The position numbers and the translations under genes were made by a program. Positions 1 through 6,614 of a DNA stretch of 9,391 bases are shown here, piece after piece (the stretch's first letter is position 1; every line of letters begins with the position of its first letter). Under the pieces are notes generated by a model. That model did not search any database. It saw nothing but the letters and a program-made list of their open reading frames with translations, and was not told the origin of the DNA. The stretch is from Lachnospiraceae bacterium (GTDB lineage: Bacteria > Bacillota > Clostridia > Lachnospirales > Lachnospiraceae), in NCBI GenBank assembly GCA_017651385.1, contig JAGCCY010000133.1, positions 1 through 9,391 on the forward strand. Direction: 5' to 3'.

Positions 1-37
1 CTGCTTTTGCGGTTTTCATCGGTACAGTCGATTTCAT
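1..37 (-). CDS. 5' end of an unidentified leftward gene, truncated by the window edge
   Basis: An ATG on the minus strand at 37-35 is preceded by a good Shine-Dalgarno sequence (AGAGGTGAG, within 41-50 on the plus strand) about six bases upstream. The frame stays open to the window edge and gives MKSTVPMKTAKA. Twelve residues are too few to assign a family or to exclude a spurious start. The gene is divergent from the TetR regulator and shares its 213-base upstream region, a layout in which TetR-family proteins often control the neighbour. It may therefore be a co-regulated gene, but this is inference. The ribosome binding site is the main support. Confidence 0.5.
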   Translation of the reverse strand, partial: MKSTVPMKTAKA

Positions 38-40
38 GTT

Positions 41-50
41 TCTCACCTCT
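41..50 (-). promoter_or_regulatory. Ribosome binding site of the divergent left-edge gene
   Basis: Read on the minus strand, 50-41 is AGAGGTGAGA, a strong match to the anti-16S tail. It ends three bases before the ATG at 37-35, with its AGGTG core about six bases away. This site is the main evidence that a real leftward gene starts here. Confidence 0.5.
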
Positions 51-66
51 TTCGATGATAAGATAA

Positions 67-110
67 GACAGATCCCGCGTTATTTAAACGGACAGATATG
101 GGACCCGCGT
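67..110. repeat. Direct repeats CCCGCGT and GACAGAT in the divergent intergenic region
   Basis: CCCGCGT occurs at 74-80 and again at 104-110, exactly 30 bp apart. GACAGAT occurs at 67-73 and 91-97, 24 bp apart. The second CCCGCGT lies inside a small dyad, GGAC-N4-GTCC (101-112). The sites sit between two divergent starts and next to a TetR-family gene, so they are candidate regulator-binding elements. The repeats are visible directly; the function is inferred. Confidence 0.45.
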
Positions 111-112
111 CC

Positions 113-156
113 AAAATTTGGGTAAAAGAAACAGGATTGTATAAAATTTGGGCAAA
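113..156. promoter_or_regulatory. Two AAAATTTGGGYAAA boxes, candidate TetR operators
   Basis: AAAATTTGGGTAAA (113-126) and AAAATTTGGGCAAA (143-156) match at 13 of 14 bases and are exactly 30 bp apart, close to three helical turns, so both would face the same side of the DNA. The first sits in an inverted repeat, CCAAA-A-TTTGG (111-121). The boxes overlap the only reasonable promoter-like elements upstream of the TetR gene. Autoregulation through these boxes is the natural reading, but no binding evidence is available from sequence alone. Confidence 0.5.
118..145 (+). promoter_or_regulatory. Weak candidate promoter for the TetR/ABC operon
   Basis: TTGGGT (118-123) and TATAAA (140-145) are separated by 16 bp and could serve as -35 and -10 elements. 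The -35 is poor (three of six consensus bases) and the -10 is better (five of six). If real, one AAAATTTGGG box covers the -35 and the other starts within the -10 and runs into the start-site region, which suits repression. An alternative pair, TTGTAT (137-142) and CATTAT (160-165) with 17-bp spacing, is comparably weak, so the start site is unresolved. Confidence 0.25.
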
Positions 157-239
157 TGACATTATTTGCATAAATTGATAAGGATCAAAGCATTTAATAA
201 AGTTGAAATTTATTCTTTTTCTCTGTAAAATCTCAAAGT

Positions 240-248
240 GGAGGAAGG
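240..248 (+). promoter_or_regulatory. Ribosome binding site that fixes the TetR start
   Basis: GGAGGAAGG ends two bases before the ATG at 251, and its GGAGG core (240-244) has a six-base spacer. It supports 251 over the in-frame TTG at 203, which has no comparable site. Confidence 0.75.
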
Positions 249-250
249 AT

Positions 251-808
251 ATGGCAAACTTTACGGCAAAAGCGATCAAAGAATCGTTTTTAAAACTGTT
301 GAACGAAAAACCTTTGAGCAAGATAAGTGTAAAAGACATAGTCGAGGACTGCGGCATAAACCGTAATTCCTTCTACTATCATTATCAGGATATACCCACA
401 CTTCTTGAAGAGATAATAACGGATGATGCGCAAAGGATCATCGAGGAATATCCAAGCATCGATTCGCTTGAAAAATGTATAGAGGCCACCGCATCGTATG
501 CGCTTAAGAATAAAAGCGCGGTACTTCACATATATAATTCGGTAAGCCGCGATGCATACGAAAGTTATCTCATGAAAGTAAGCGATCATGTCGTAAGGCT
601 CTATCTTAATACAGTATTTAAGGATGTCACGGTAAGCGACGCAGACAGAGAAACAACGGTCCGCACCGTAAGAGGCCTTATCTTCGGCCTCATCACGGAC
701 TGGATGATGCACAGCATGGACGAAGATATCCCTAAATCCTGGAACAGGAGCTGTGAGCTTTTAAACGGGCTTGCTCAGACAGTAATAGAAAGAAGCGATC
801 GTAAATGA
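251..808 (+). CDS. TetR/AcrR-family transcriptional regulator
   Basis: This is a 185-residue one-component repressor, a normal length for the family. The N-terminal helix-turn-helix is clear at about residues 8-50: ISVKDIVEDCGI followed by the recognition-helix run NRNSFYYHYQD, typical of TetR proteins. The rest is a helical ligand/dimer domain. Its RGLIFGLITDWM stretch (141-152) resembles the C-terminal domain of the DhaS-like (TetR_C_8) subgroup common in Firmicutes. I chose the ATG at 251 because GGAGGAAGG lies just upstream (240-248) and the residues before it, from a TTG at 203, do not look like this family. The stop overlaps the ABC gene start as ATGA (805-808), so the two are translationally coupled. 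It probably represses its own operon, and possibly the divergent gene, until an exported compound binds. The ligand is unknown. Confidence 0.93.
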   Translation: MANFTAKAIKESFLKLLNEKPLSKISVKDIVEDCGINRNSFYYHYQDIPTLLEEIITDDAQRIIEEYPSIDSLEKCIEATASYALKNKSAVLHIYNSVSRDAYESYLMKVSDHVVRLYLNTVFKDVTVSDADRETTVRTVRGLIFGLITDWMMHSMDEDIPKSWNRSCELLNGLAQTVIERSDRK

Positions 809-2535
809 AACGACTTTTAAAATACTTAAAAGACTATAAGAAAGAATGTGTGATAGCGCCCGCATTTAAAATGCTCGAGGCGCTGTTTGAACTTTTTGTG
901 CCTCTTGTGATGACAAAGATAATCGACCTCGGTATCACCGGGCACGATAAAACGGTCGTATACAAAAACGGAGCGATACTTGTTCTTTTAGGCCTTATAG
1001 GCCTTACGTGTTCGCTTACGGCACAGTTTTTTGCGGCCCGCGCGGCAATAGGCTTTTCCAAGGGCGTAAGAAAGGATCTTTATTCAAAGATTCTTTCTTT
1101 TTCATATGAAAATACCGATAAGCTCGGAACCTCATCCCTGATCACAAGGATGACAAACGACATAAACACCTCACAAAACGGCGTAAACATGGTATTGCGT
1201 CTTTTGCTCCGTTCGCCTTTTATCGTATTCGGCGCCATGATCATGGCCTTTACGATAAATGTCAAGGCTGCGGTCATTTTTACCCTCGTGATCCCCGTTC
1301 TTTTCGCAGTGGTGGCATTTATAACCTTTAAGACCATCCCGATGTACAAAAACATCCAGAAAAAACTGGACAGGCTTACCCTTCATATACGTGAAAACCT
1401 GGCGGGTGCAAGAGTCATAAGGTCCTTCAGAGCCGACGATGATGAAGAGGCGGAATTTGACGACGACAACCAAAGCTTCTACCGCATGAATACGGTCACG
1501 GCAAGGATATCGGCCATACTCAATCCCGCAACGCTCATCCTTGTAAACCTTGCACTTATGGTGGTCCTTTATAACGGCGGAAATCTTGTAAATGACGGTA
1601 TCCTTACAAACGGACAGGTTGTGGCTTTGATTAACTACATGTCGCAGATACTTATCGAACTTGTAAAGCTTACAAACCTTTTTGTGACCATCAATAAGGC
1701 GCTTGCAAGTACTTCAAGGATAGCGGATACGCTTGATGTAAAAGAAACCCTTGAAGATAACGGAACGCTTGTTGCGTCCGATCACAGCAAGAATGATATC
1801 GTTCTTTCCTTTGAGGATGTAAGTTTCAGATATCCCGGTGCGGGCGCGGAATCCTTATACGATATCAGTTTTTCGGTAAATAAGGGTGAGACGATCGGCA
1901 TCATAGGCGGTACCGGTTCGGGTAAGTCCACACTCTCCCATCTTATCATGCGTTTTTACGATGCGGATTCCGGAAAGATAAGTCTTTTCGGCAATCCGAT
2001 CAAAGATTATACTCTTCATTCCGTAAGGGATGTGATCTCGCTCGTGCCGCAAAAAGCCCAGCTGTTCTCGGGTTCGGTACGCTCAAACCTGATCCTCGGC
2101 TGCCCCGATGCAAGCGATGAAACCCTGTGGGAGGCATTAAGGATAAGCGAAGGTAAAGAGATAATAGAGAAAAAGGGCGAAGGCCTTGATCATATACTCA
2201 CGGAAGCGGGATCCAACTTATCGGGCGGTCAAAAGCAGAGGCTTACGATCGCAAGAGCGCTTGTTAAGGACAATCCCGTACTTATCCTAGACGATTCTTC
2301 AAGCGCACTTGACTATGCGACCGATGCAAGGCTTCGCGCAAACCTTAAAAAGCTTTCGGATAAGCTGACGGTATTTATAATCTCCCAGCGTGTCGTATCC
2401 GTTAAGGATGCGGATAAGATCCTTGTACTCGACGACGGACACATGGCTGGTTTCGATACTCACGAAAACCTTTTAAAGACCTCCACGGTATACAGGGAGA
2501 TCGTAAACTCCCAGTCCGGAAAGGAGGCGATGTAA
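805..2535 (+). CDS. ABC exporter subunit with degenerate nucleotide site (heterodimer half 1)
   Basis: This 576-residue half-transporter carries an N-terminal six-helix exporter domain (roughly residues 15-300) fused to an ATPase domain (about 331-570). Visible ATPase motifs are A-loop Tyr343, Walker A GGTGSGKST (368-376), Q-loop Gln416, signature LSGGQ (472-476) and Walker B VLILDD (492-497). The residue after the Walker B Asp is Asp497, not the catalytic Glu, and the switch His is replaced by Gln528 (IISQR). This is the pattern of the degenerate-site subunit in heterodimeric exporters of the TM287/288, LmrCD and BmrCD type, so the protein should work with the next gene product rather than alone. 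It overlaps the TetR stop by four bases. The likely role is export of a drug, lipid or peptide at the cell membrane; the substrate cannot be read from sequence. Confidence 0.95.
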   Translation: MKRLLKYLKDYKKECVIAPAFKMLEALFELFVPLVMTKIIDLGITGHDKTVVYKNGAILVLLGLIGLTCSLTAQFFAARAAIGFSKGVRKDLYSKILSFSYENTDKLGTSSLITRMTNDINTSQNGVNMVLRLLLRSPFIVFGAMIMAFTINVKAAVIFTLVIPVLFAVVAFITFKTIPMYKNIQKKLDRLTLHIRENLAGARVIRSFRADDDEEAEFDDDNQSFYRMNTVTARISAILNPATLILVNLALMVVLYNGGNLVNDGILTNGQVVALINYMSQILIELVKLTNLFVTINKALASTSRIADTLDVKETLEDNGTLVASDHSKNDIVLSFEDVSFRYPGAGAESLYDISFSVNKGETIGIIGGTGSGKSTLSHLIMRFYDADSGKISLFGNPIKDYTLHSVRDVISLVPQKAQLFSGSVRSNLILGCPDASDETLWEALRISEGKEIIEKKGEGLDHILTEAGSNLSGGQKQRLTIARALVKDNPVLILDDSSSALDYATDARLRANLKKLSDKLTVFIISQRVVSVKDADKILVLDDGHMAGFDTHENLLKTSTVYREIVNSQSGKEAM

Positions 2536-4266
2536 ATGAAGAACAAAGCCGTTTACGCCCGCATCCTTAAGCTTATAAAGCCTCATCTTATGCTTATAAT
2601 CTTTTCCCTTTTAATGGCGGTGCTCAATGTACTCTGTACACTTTATATCCCCATCCTCACGGGCCGCGCCGTCGACTGCATGACCGGTAAAGATAACGTC
2701 GACTTTGAAGGCATACGTATCATACTTATAACGTTTCTTGCTGTTTTACTTATAAACGGTATATCAAACTTTTTTATGACGCTTTCAAACAACCGTGTTA
2801 CCTTCCGCGTCGTTAAAGATGTCCGCCGTAAAATGCTTTTAAAGATCCACTCTGTTCCCGTATCATATCTGGATGCCAAAGGACACGGTGAGATCTTAAG
2901 CCGCACCATCACCGATGTGGAAAGACTTTCCGACGGTCTTTTGCTCGGTTTCTCACAGCTTTTTACGGGTGTGCTCACGATAATCGGAACACTTGCGTTC
3001 ATGTTTTACACAAACGGTCTTATATCGGTCGTTGTTGTGCTGCTTACACCGCTTTCACTCTTTGCGGCTTCCTTTATATCAAGAAAGACCTATAAACATT
3101 TTTCAAAGCAGGCCAAACTTCAGGGTGAGATGACGGGATTCATAAATGAATCGGTCAACGCCGTAAGACTTATAAAGGCTTTCGGAGCGGAATCGGAAAA
3201 AGAAAAAAGCTTCGATGAGATGAACGAAAATTTTGCAAAGGTTAACCTTAAAGCTCTTTTCTTTTCTTCGACCACGAATCCGGTTACCCGCTTCGTAAAC
3301 GGTCTTGTATATGCTTCGGTCGGCATATTCGGAGCTTTGCTTGGAATAAACGGAAAGATCACGATAGGAACCCTTACGTGCTTTTTAAGCTATGCGAACC
3401 AGTACACAAAGCCGTTTAATGAAATTTCGGGTGTCGTTACGGAATTCCAGAGTGCCGTGGCGTCAGCCGGAAGGATCTTTGAATTTCTTGACGCCGAGGA
3501 TACTGCCGATATTTCTGAAGGTATGACTGCGGTCGAAAACCCGGTACTTTCCGGAAATATAAAGATCGAAGATCTTGCATTTTCATACGATAAATCAAAG
3601 AAACTTTTATACGATATCTCCTTTGACGTACCGAAAGGCCATCATATCGCGATAGTCGGTCCCACAGGCTGCGGAAAGACCACTTTCATAAATCTTCTTA
3701 TGAGATTCTATGAACCCGATGCCGGTAAGATCTTATATGACGGCATACCTTCGGGAAGTCTTCACAAGGCGGATCTTCGAAGCCAGATCGGAATGGTGCT
3801 TCAGGATACATGGCTTAAGTCGGCGACCGTGGCTGAAAACATTGCCTACGGCCATCCCGAAGCCACAAGAGAAGCTATAGAAGCCGCCGCCAAAAAGGCG
3901 CATGCGCACAGCTTTATCATGCGGCTTGAAAACGGATACGACACCGTTCTTTCACAGGACGGAGGCAATCTCTCCGCAGGACAGAAGCAGCTTCTCTGCA
4001 TAGCGCGTGTGATGCTAAACCTTCCTCCGATACTCATACTTGACGAGGCTACCTCTTCGATAGATACAAGGACCGAGCGAAAGATCACCGATGCATTCGC
4101 TGCCATGATGGAGGGCCGCACAAGTTTTATAGTGGCTCACCGCCTTTCCACCATACAGAATGCGGATCTTATCCTGGTCATGAAGGACGGAAACATAATC
4201 GAAAAGGGTACTCACGAAGAACTTATCGAAAAACAGGGATTTTATTATTCACTGCTTAATGCATGA
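2536..4266 (+). CDS. ABC exporter subunit with competent catalytic residues (heterodimer half 2)
   Basis: This is the partner half-transporter, also 576 residues: six membrane helices (about 17-310) followed by an ATPase domain (about 341-575). Motifs are A-loop Tyr351, Walker A GPTGCGKTT (375-383), Q-loop Gln423, signature LSAGQ (479-483), Walker B ILILDE (499-504) with catalytic Glu504, and switch His535 (VAHRLST). The modified signature LSAGQ faces the degenerate site of the first subunit, while this subunit's Glu and His pair with the partner's LSGGQ to form the hydrolytic site. The ATG follows the previous stop with no gap, and AAGGAGG at 2521-2527 is an excellent ribosome site eight bases upstream, giving coupled and probably equimolar synthesis. 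The best family match is the TM288/LmrD/BmrD-like side of multidrug exporters; the actual substrate is unknown. Confidence 0.95.
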   Translation: MKNKAVYARILKLIKPHLMLIIFSLLMAVLNVLCTLYIPILTGRAVDCMTGKDNVDFEGIRIILITFLAVLLINGISNFFMTLSNNRVTFRVVKDVRRKMLLKIHSVPVSYLDAKGHGEILSRTITDVERLSDGLLLGFSQLFTGVLTIIGTLAFMFYTNGLISVVVVLLTPLSLFAASFISRKTYKHFSKQAKLQGEMTGFINESVNAVRLIKAFGAESEKEKSFDEMNENFAKVNLKALFFSSTTNPVTRFVNGLVYASVGIFGALLGINGKITIGTLTCFLSYANQYTKPFNEISGVVTEFQSAVASAGRIFEFLDAEDTADISEGMTAVENPVLSGNIKIEDLAFSYDKSKKLLYDISFDVPKGHHIAIVGPTGCGKTTFINLLMRFYEPDAGKILYDGIPSGSLHKADLRSQIGMVLQDTWLKSATVAENIAYGHPEATREAIEAAAKKAHAHSFIMRLENGYDTVLSQDGGNLSAGQKQLLCIARVMLNLPPILILDEATSSIDTRTERKITDAFAAMMEGRTSFIVAHRLSTIQNADLILVMKDGNIIEKGTHEELIEKQGFYYSLLNA

Positions 4267-4268
4267 TT

Positions 4269-4314
4269 AATTGTGTGGCTGTATAATCAATATTTGTACG
4301 GCCACACAATTTTT
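4269..4314 (+). terminator. Rho-independent terminator of the TetR/ABC operon
   Basis: Arms 4269-4283 and 4297-4311 form a 15-bp stem containing one G-U wobble pair. The loop is 13 bases (4284-4296), and the right arm runs into TTTT (4311-4314). It begins two bases after the last ABC stop. The U tract is short, so termination may be incomplete and allow some readthrough into the kinase gene. Confidence 0.8.
4282..4287 (+). promoter_or_regulatory. TATAAT hexamer, possible -10 for the kinase gene
   Basis: A perfect TATAAT spans the stem-loop junction of the terminator. It lies about 50 bases ahead of the kinase start and is the only good -10 candidate in this short gap. The hexamer 17 bp upstream (ATGCAT, 4259-4264) is a poor -35, so this may be chance. 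Confidence 0.2.
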
Positions 4315-4337
4315 ATGCAAAGGAAGGCACCTAAAGA

Positions 4338-6572
4338 ATGCTTACTAAAACAATCTATATCCTTGTTGACTGCATTGCCATAATCAACATATTATTCCTG
4401 TTAAAGGCAATGAAGAATAACAGCGAATATTTTGCCAAATGGCTGTCATATGCACTTAAGACCGCTATTGTGGCCATCCTTGCAAACATATTCGTAGCAT
4501 GTTCTTTCAACAAAATAAGTGCCGGAATCTCCTATTCACTGTATTTTTCATCAATAGACTGGATAATCTACTGCCTTACCGCATTCTGCCTTGTCTATAC
4601 AAATCACAGACGTTTTTCCAAAAGGCTCGCCATGCCCACGATGATCATAATGGTGATCGATTCGGTATCGATCTTTTTAAACCTTTTGTTCGATCACGTT
4701 TTCTATATATTCGAAACAAAGGACGCAAGCGGGGTTACTTTCTATCGGACCGGCTTCAGGCCTTTATACTATTTCCATCTTGCGGTGGATTATATCCCGC
4801 TTGCATTTGTTCTTTTCCTGTTCATATACCGGATGTTTAAAAGCTACAGCATGTACAGGATCAAGTATATAGGTATCCTTTCCGTGCTGATATTCGTAAT
4901 AGTGTTAAACATCATATATATGACCGCAGGGCTTTTACTCGATGCTTCGGTCATCTTCTACTCCGTTGCCGGAACACTTGTGTATTTCTGCATAAGCACA
5001 TTCGTGCCCAGAAGTCTTATGAGCGTATCGGTAGGCAGCGCCACCGACAATATGAACGAAGGCCTCATCCTGTTCGATCTTAACAACAACTGCATCTACG
5101 CAAACACTTTTTCAAAAGAAAGGTTTGATGTTGACGAAAAAACCTATAATTTCAAAAGCGAACCGATAGCCACGGTCGTGAACACTTTAAGAAGCAAGGG
5201 GCATGAATACGGAACCCATCACTATATCCATACGGTCAGCTCAAACGGAGTCATTACCGAAGAACATTACAATATCCGATACAGCGAACTTACCGACAAA
5301 AAAGGCCGTACGATCGGATCGTACTTCCTTATTGAAGACACTACGGAAGATGTAAGATACTTACGCGAGATACAGGAGGCCAAGAATATCGCGGATGCCG
5401 CCAACAGCGCAAAAAGCACTTTTCTTGCCAATATGTCACATGAAATAAGAACTCCCCTTAATTCTATACTCGGCCTTAACGAAATGATACTTCGTACCGC
5501 CGAAGACCCTCAGATCATGGAATATTCGGAAAGCATACGATCGTCGGGAAACGCTCTTCTGGGTATAATCAACGATATCCTCGACTTTTCAAAGATCGAA
5601 GCAAATAAGATGGATATCCGTCCGACCGATTATAATCCTCACGACCTTTTGCGCGAATGTTACAACTATTTTCACCAGATGGCTGAGGGCAAAGACTTAT
5701 ATTACAAGATAACCTGCGACGAGAATATGCCTTCTGTCCTTAACGGTGACAATAATCTTATAAGACAGATAATGAGCAATCTCATATCCAACGCCATTAA
5801 ATACACAAAGACCGGAGGAGTCAGCGTAAACGTAAGCTGTTCAAAATCAAATGAAAAGAACACGGATCTTTTGATAAACATTTCCGATACCGGCATAGGT
5901 ATCGACTCCAAAGACATTGACACCTTATTCGATTCGTTTATGCGTGTCGATGAAAAAGAAAACTATACGATACAGGGAACCGGTCTCGGCCTTTCGATCA
6001 CAAAAGATCTGATAAAGCTTATGAACGGAAATATTATCGTTGAAAGTTCGCCCGGAGTCGGAAGTACCTTCAGGGTAAGCATACCTCAAAAGGTAAAGGA
6101 CAAAACACCTTTGGGCAAATTCAGGATCCATGACGATAAAAAGCCCGAACACGTATACCGTGAAAGCTTCCATGCCCCGACCGCACACATACTTATCGTT
6201 GACGATATAAAGGTAAACCTTACCGTAATAAAGGCCCTGCTCAAGAAAACAGAACTTAAGATCGACACCGCGAGCGGCGGCGACGAAGCCATAGAACTTT
6301 GCAAAAAGTACAGATACGATGTGATCCTTTTGGATCACCGGATGCCCGCACCCGACGGTATAGAGACTTTCGTATCCATATCAAGCGAAGGTTTAAACAC
6401 CCTGACTCCGGTCGTAATGCTCACGGCAAACGCCCTTATCGGAATGGATGTCGAATACGCTGAGCTCGGCTTTTCAGCCTACTTAACAAAGCCTATCCAA
6501 AGCGCAGAACTTGAAAAAACTCTGATCGATCTTCTGCCTGCCGAAAAGGTCGAACTGACGGAACCCGAATAG
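4338..6572 (+). CDS. Hybrid sensor histidine kinase (7TM-PAS-HisKA-HATPase-receiver)
   Basis: This 744-residue membrane kinase has seven hydrophobic segments in the first 225 residues, resembling the 7TM histidine-kinase sensor region. A PAS domain follows (about 232-335) with a short helical linker. The dimerization domain carries the H-box MSHEIRTPLN with phospho-acceptor His368. The ATPase domain shows N-box Asn481/Asn485, G1 DTGIGI (517-522), F-box (530-539) and G2 GTGLGLSI (547-554). A C-terminal receiver (about 616-735) has acidic Asp622/Asp623, phospho-acceptor Asp666, Thr696 and Lys718, so all key residues are present. It ends at the receiver, with no HPt or DNA-binding output. The start is the ATG at 4338, with AAAGGAAGG at 4319-4327. 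It follows the ABC operon but is separated by a terminator, so co-function is not implied. Signal and downstream partner are unknown. Confidence 0.94.
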   Translation: MLTKTIYILVDCIAIINILFLLKAMKNNSEYFAKWLSYALKTAIVAILANIFVACSFNKISAGISYSLYFSSIDWIIYCLTAFCLVYTNHRRFSKRLAMPTMIIMVIDSVSIFLNLLFDHVFYIFETKDASGVTFYRTGFRPLYYFHLAVDYIPLAFVLFLFIYRMFKSYSMYRIKYIGILSVLIFVIVLNIIYMTAGLLLDASVIFYSVAGTLVYFCISTFVPRSLMSVSVGSATDNMNEGLILFDLNNNCIYANTFSKERFDVDEKTYNFKSEPIATVVNTLRSKGHEYGTHHYIHTVSSNGVITEEHYNIRYSELTDKKGRTIGSYFLIEDTTEDVRYLREIQEAKNIADAANSAKSTFLANMSHEIRTPLNSILGLNEMILRTAEDPQIMEYSESIRSSGNALLGIINDILDFSKIEANKMDIRPTDYNPHDLLRECYNYFHQMAEGKDLYYKITCDENMPSVLNGDNNLIRQIMSNLISNAIKYTKTGGVSVNVSCSKSNEKNTDLLINISDTGIGIDSKDIDTLFDSFMRVDEKENYTIQGTGLGLSITKDLIKLMNGNIIVESSPGVGSTFRVSIPQKVKDKTPLGKFRIHDDKKPEHVYRESFHAPTAHILIVDDIKVNLTVIKALLKKTELKIDTASGGDEAIELCKKYRYDVILLDHRMPAPDGIETFVSISSEGLNTLTPVVMLTANALIGMDVEYAELGFSAYLTKPIQSAELEKTLIDLLPAEKVELTEPE

Positions 6573-6581
6573 ATACGGATT

Positions 6582-6614
6582 AAAAAAGCGGCTCCTTGCG
6601 GAGCCGCATTTTTT
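6582..6614. terminator. Bidirectional terminator between convergent genes
   Basis: GCGGCTCC (6588-6595) pairs perfectly with GGAGCCGC (6600-6607) around a TTGC loop. Six A residues precede it (6582-6587) and six T residues follow (6609-6614), so the hairpin has a U tract when read in either direction. It ends both the kinase transcript and the leftward truB-ribF-transporter operon. Its right flank overlaps the transporter stop codon (6615-6613). Confidence 0.92.

Noticed and set aside
203..250. 16-residue N-terminal extension of the TetR protein from a TTG start
   Set aside because: There is no ribosome site at 203, while GGAGGAAGG sits directly before the ATG at 251, and the extra residues do not resemble the family N-terminus.
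38..250. A mobile-element end, attachment site or CRISPR-like array suggested by the repeats
   Set aside because: Each repeat occurs only twice, units are 7-14 bp, and there is no transposase, integrase, tRNA or cas gene nearby; operator sites are the simpler explanation.
290..712. 140-codon open frame on the minus strand across the TetR gene
   Set aside because: It lies antisense to a clear TetR coding region and its Cys/Tyr/Ile-rich translation matches no family I recognise.
4267..4337. A riboswitch or structured RNA in the gap before the kinase gene
   Set aside because: The gap is only 71 bases and is explained by a simple terminator hairpin plus a ribosome binding site.
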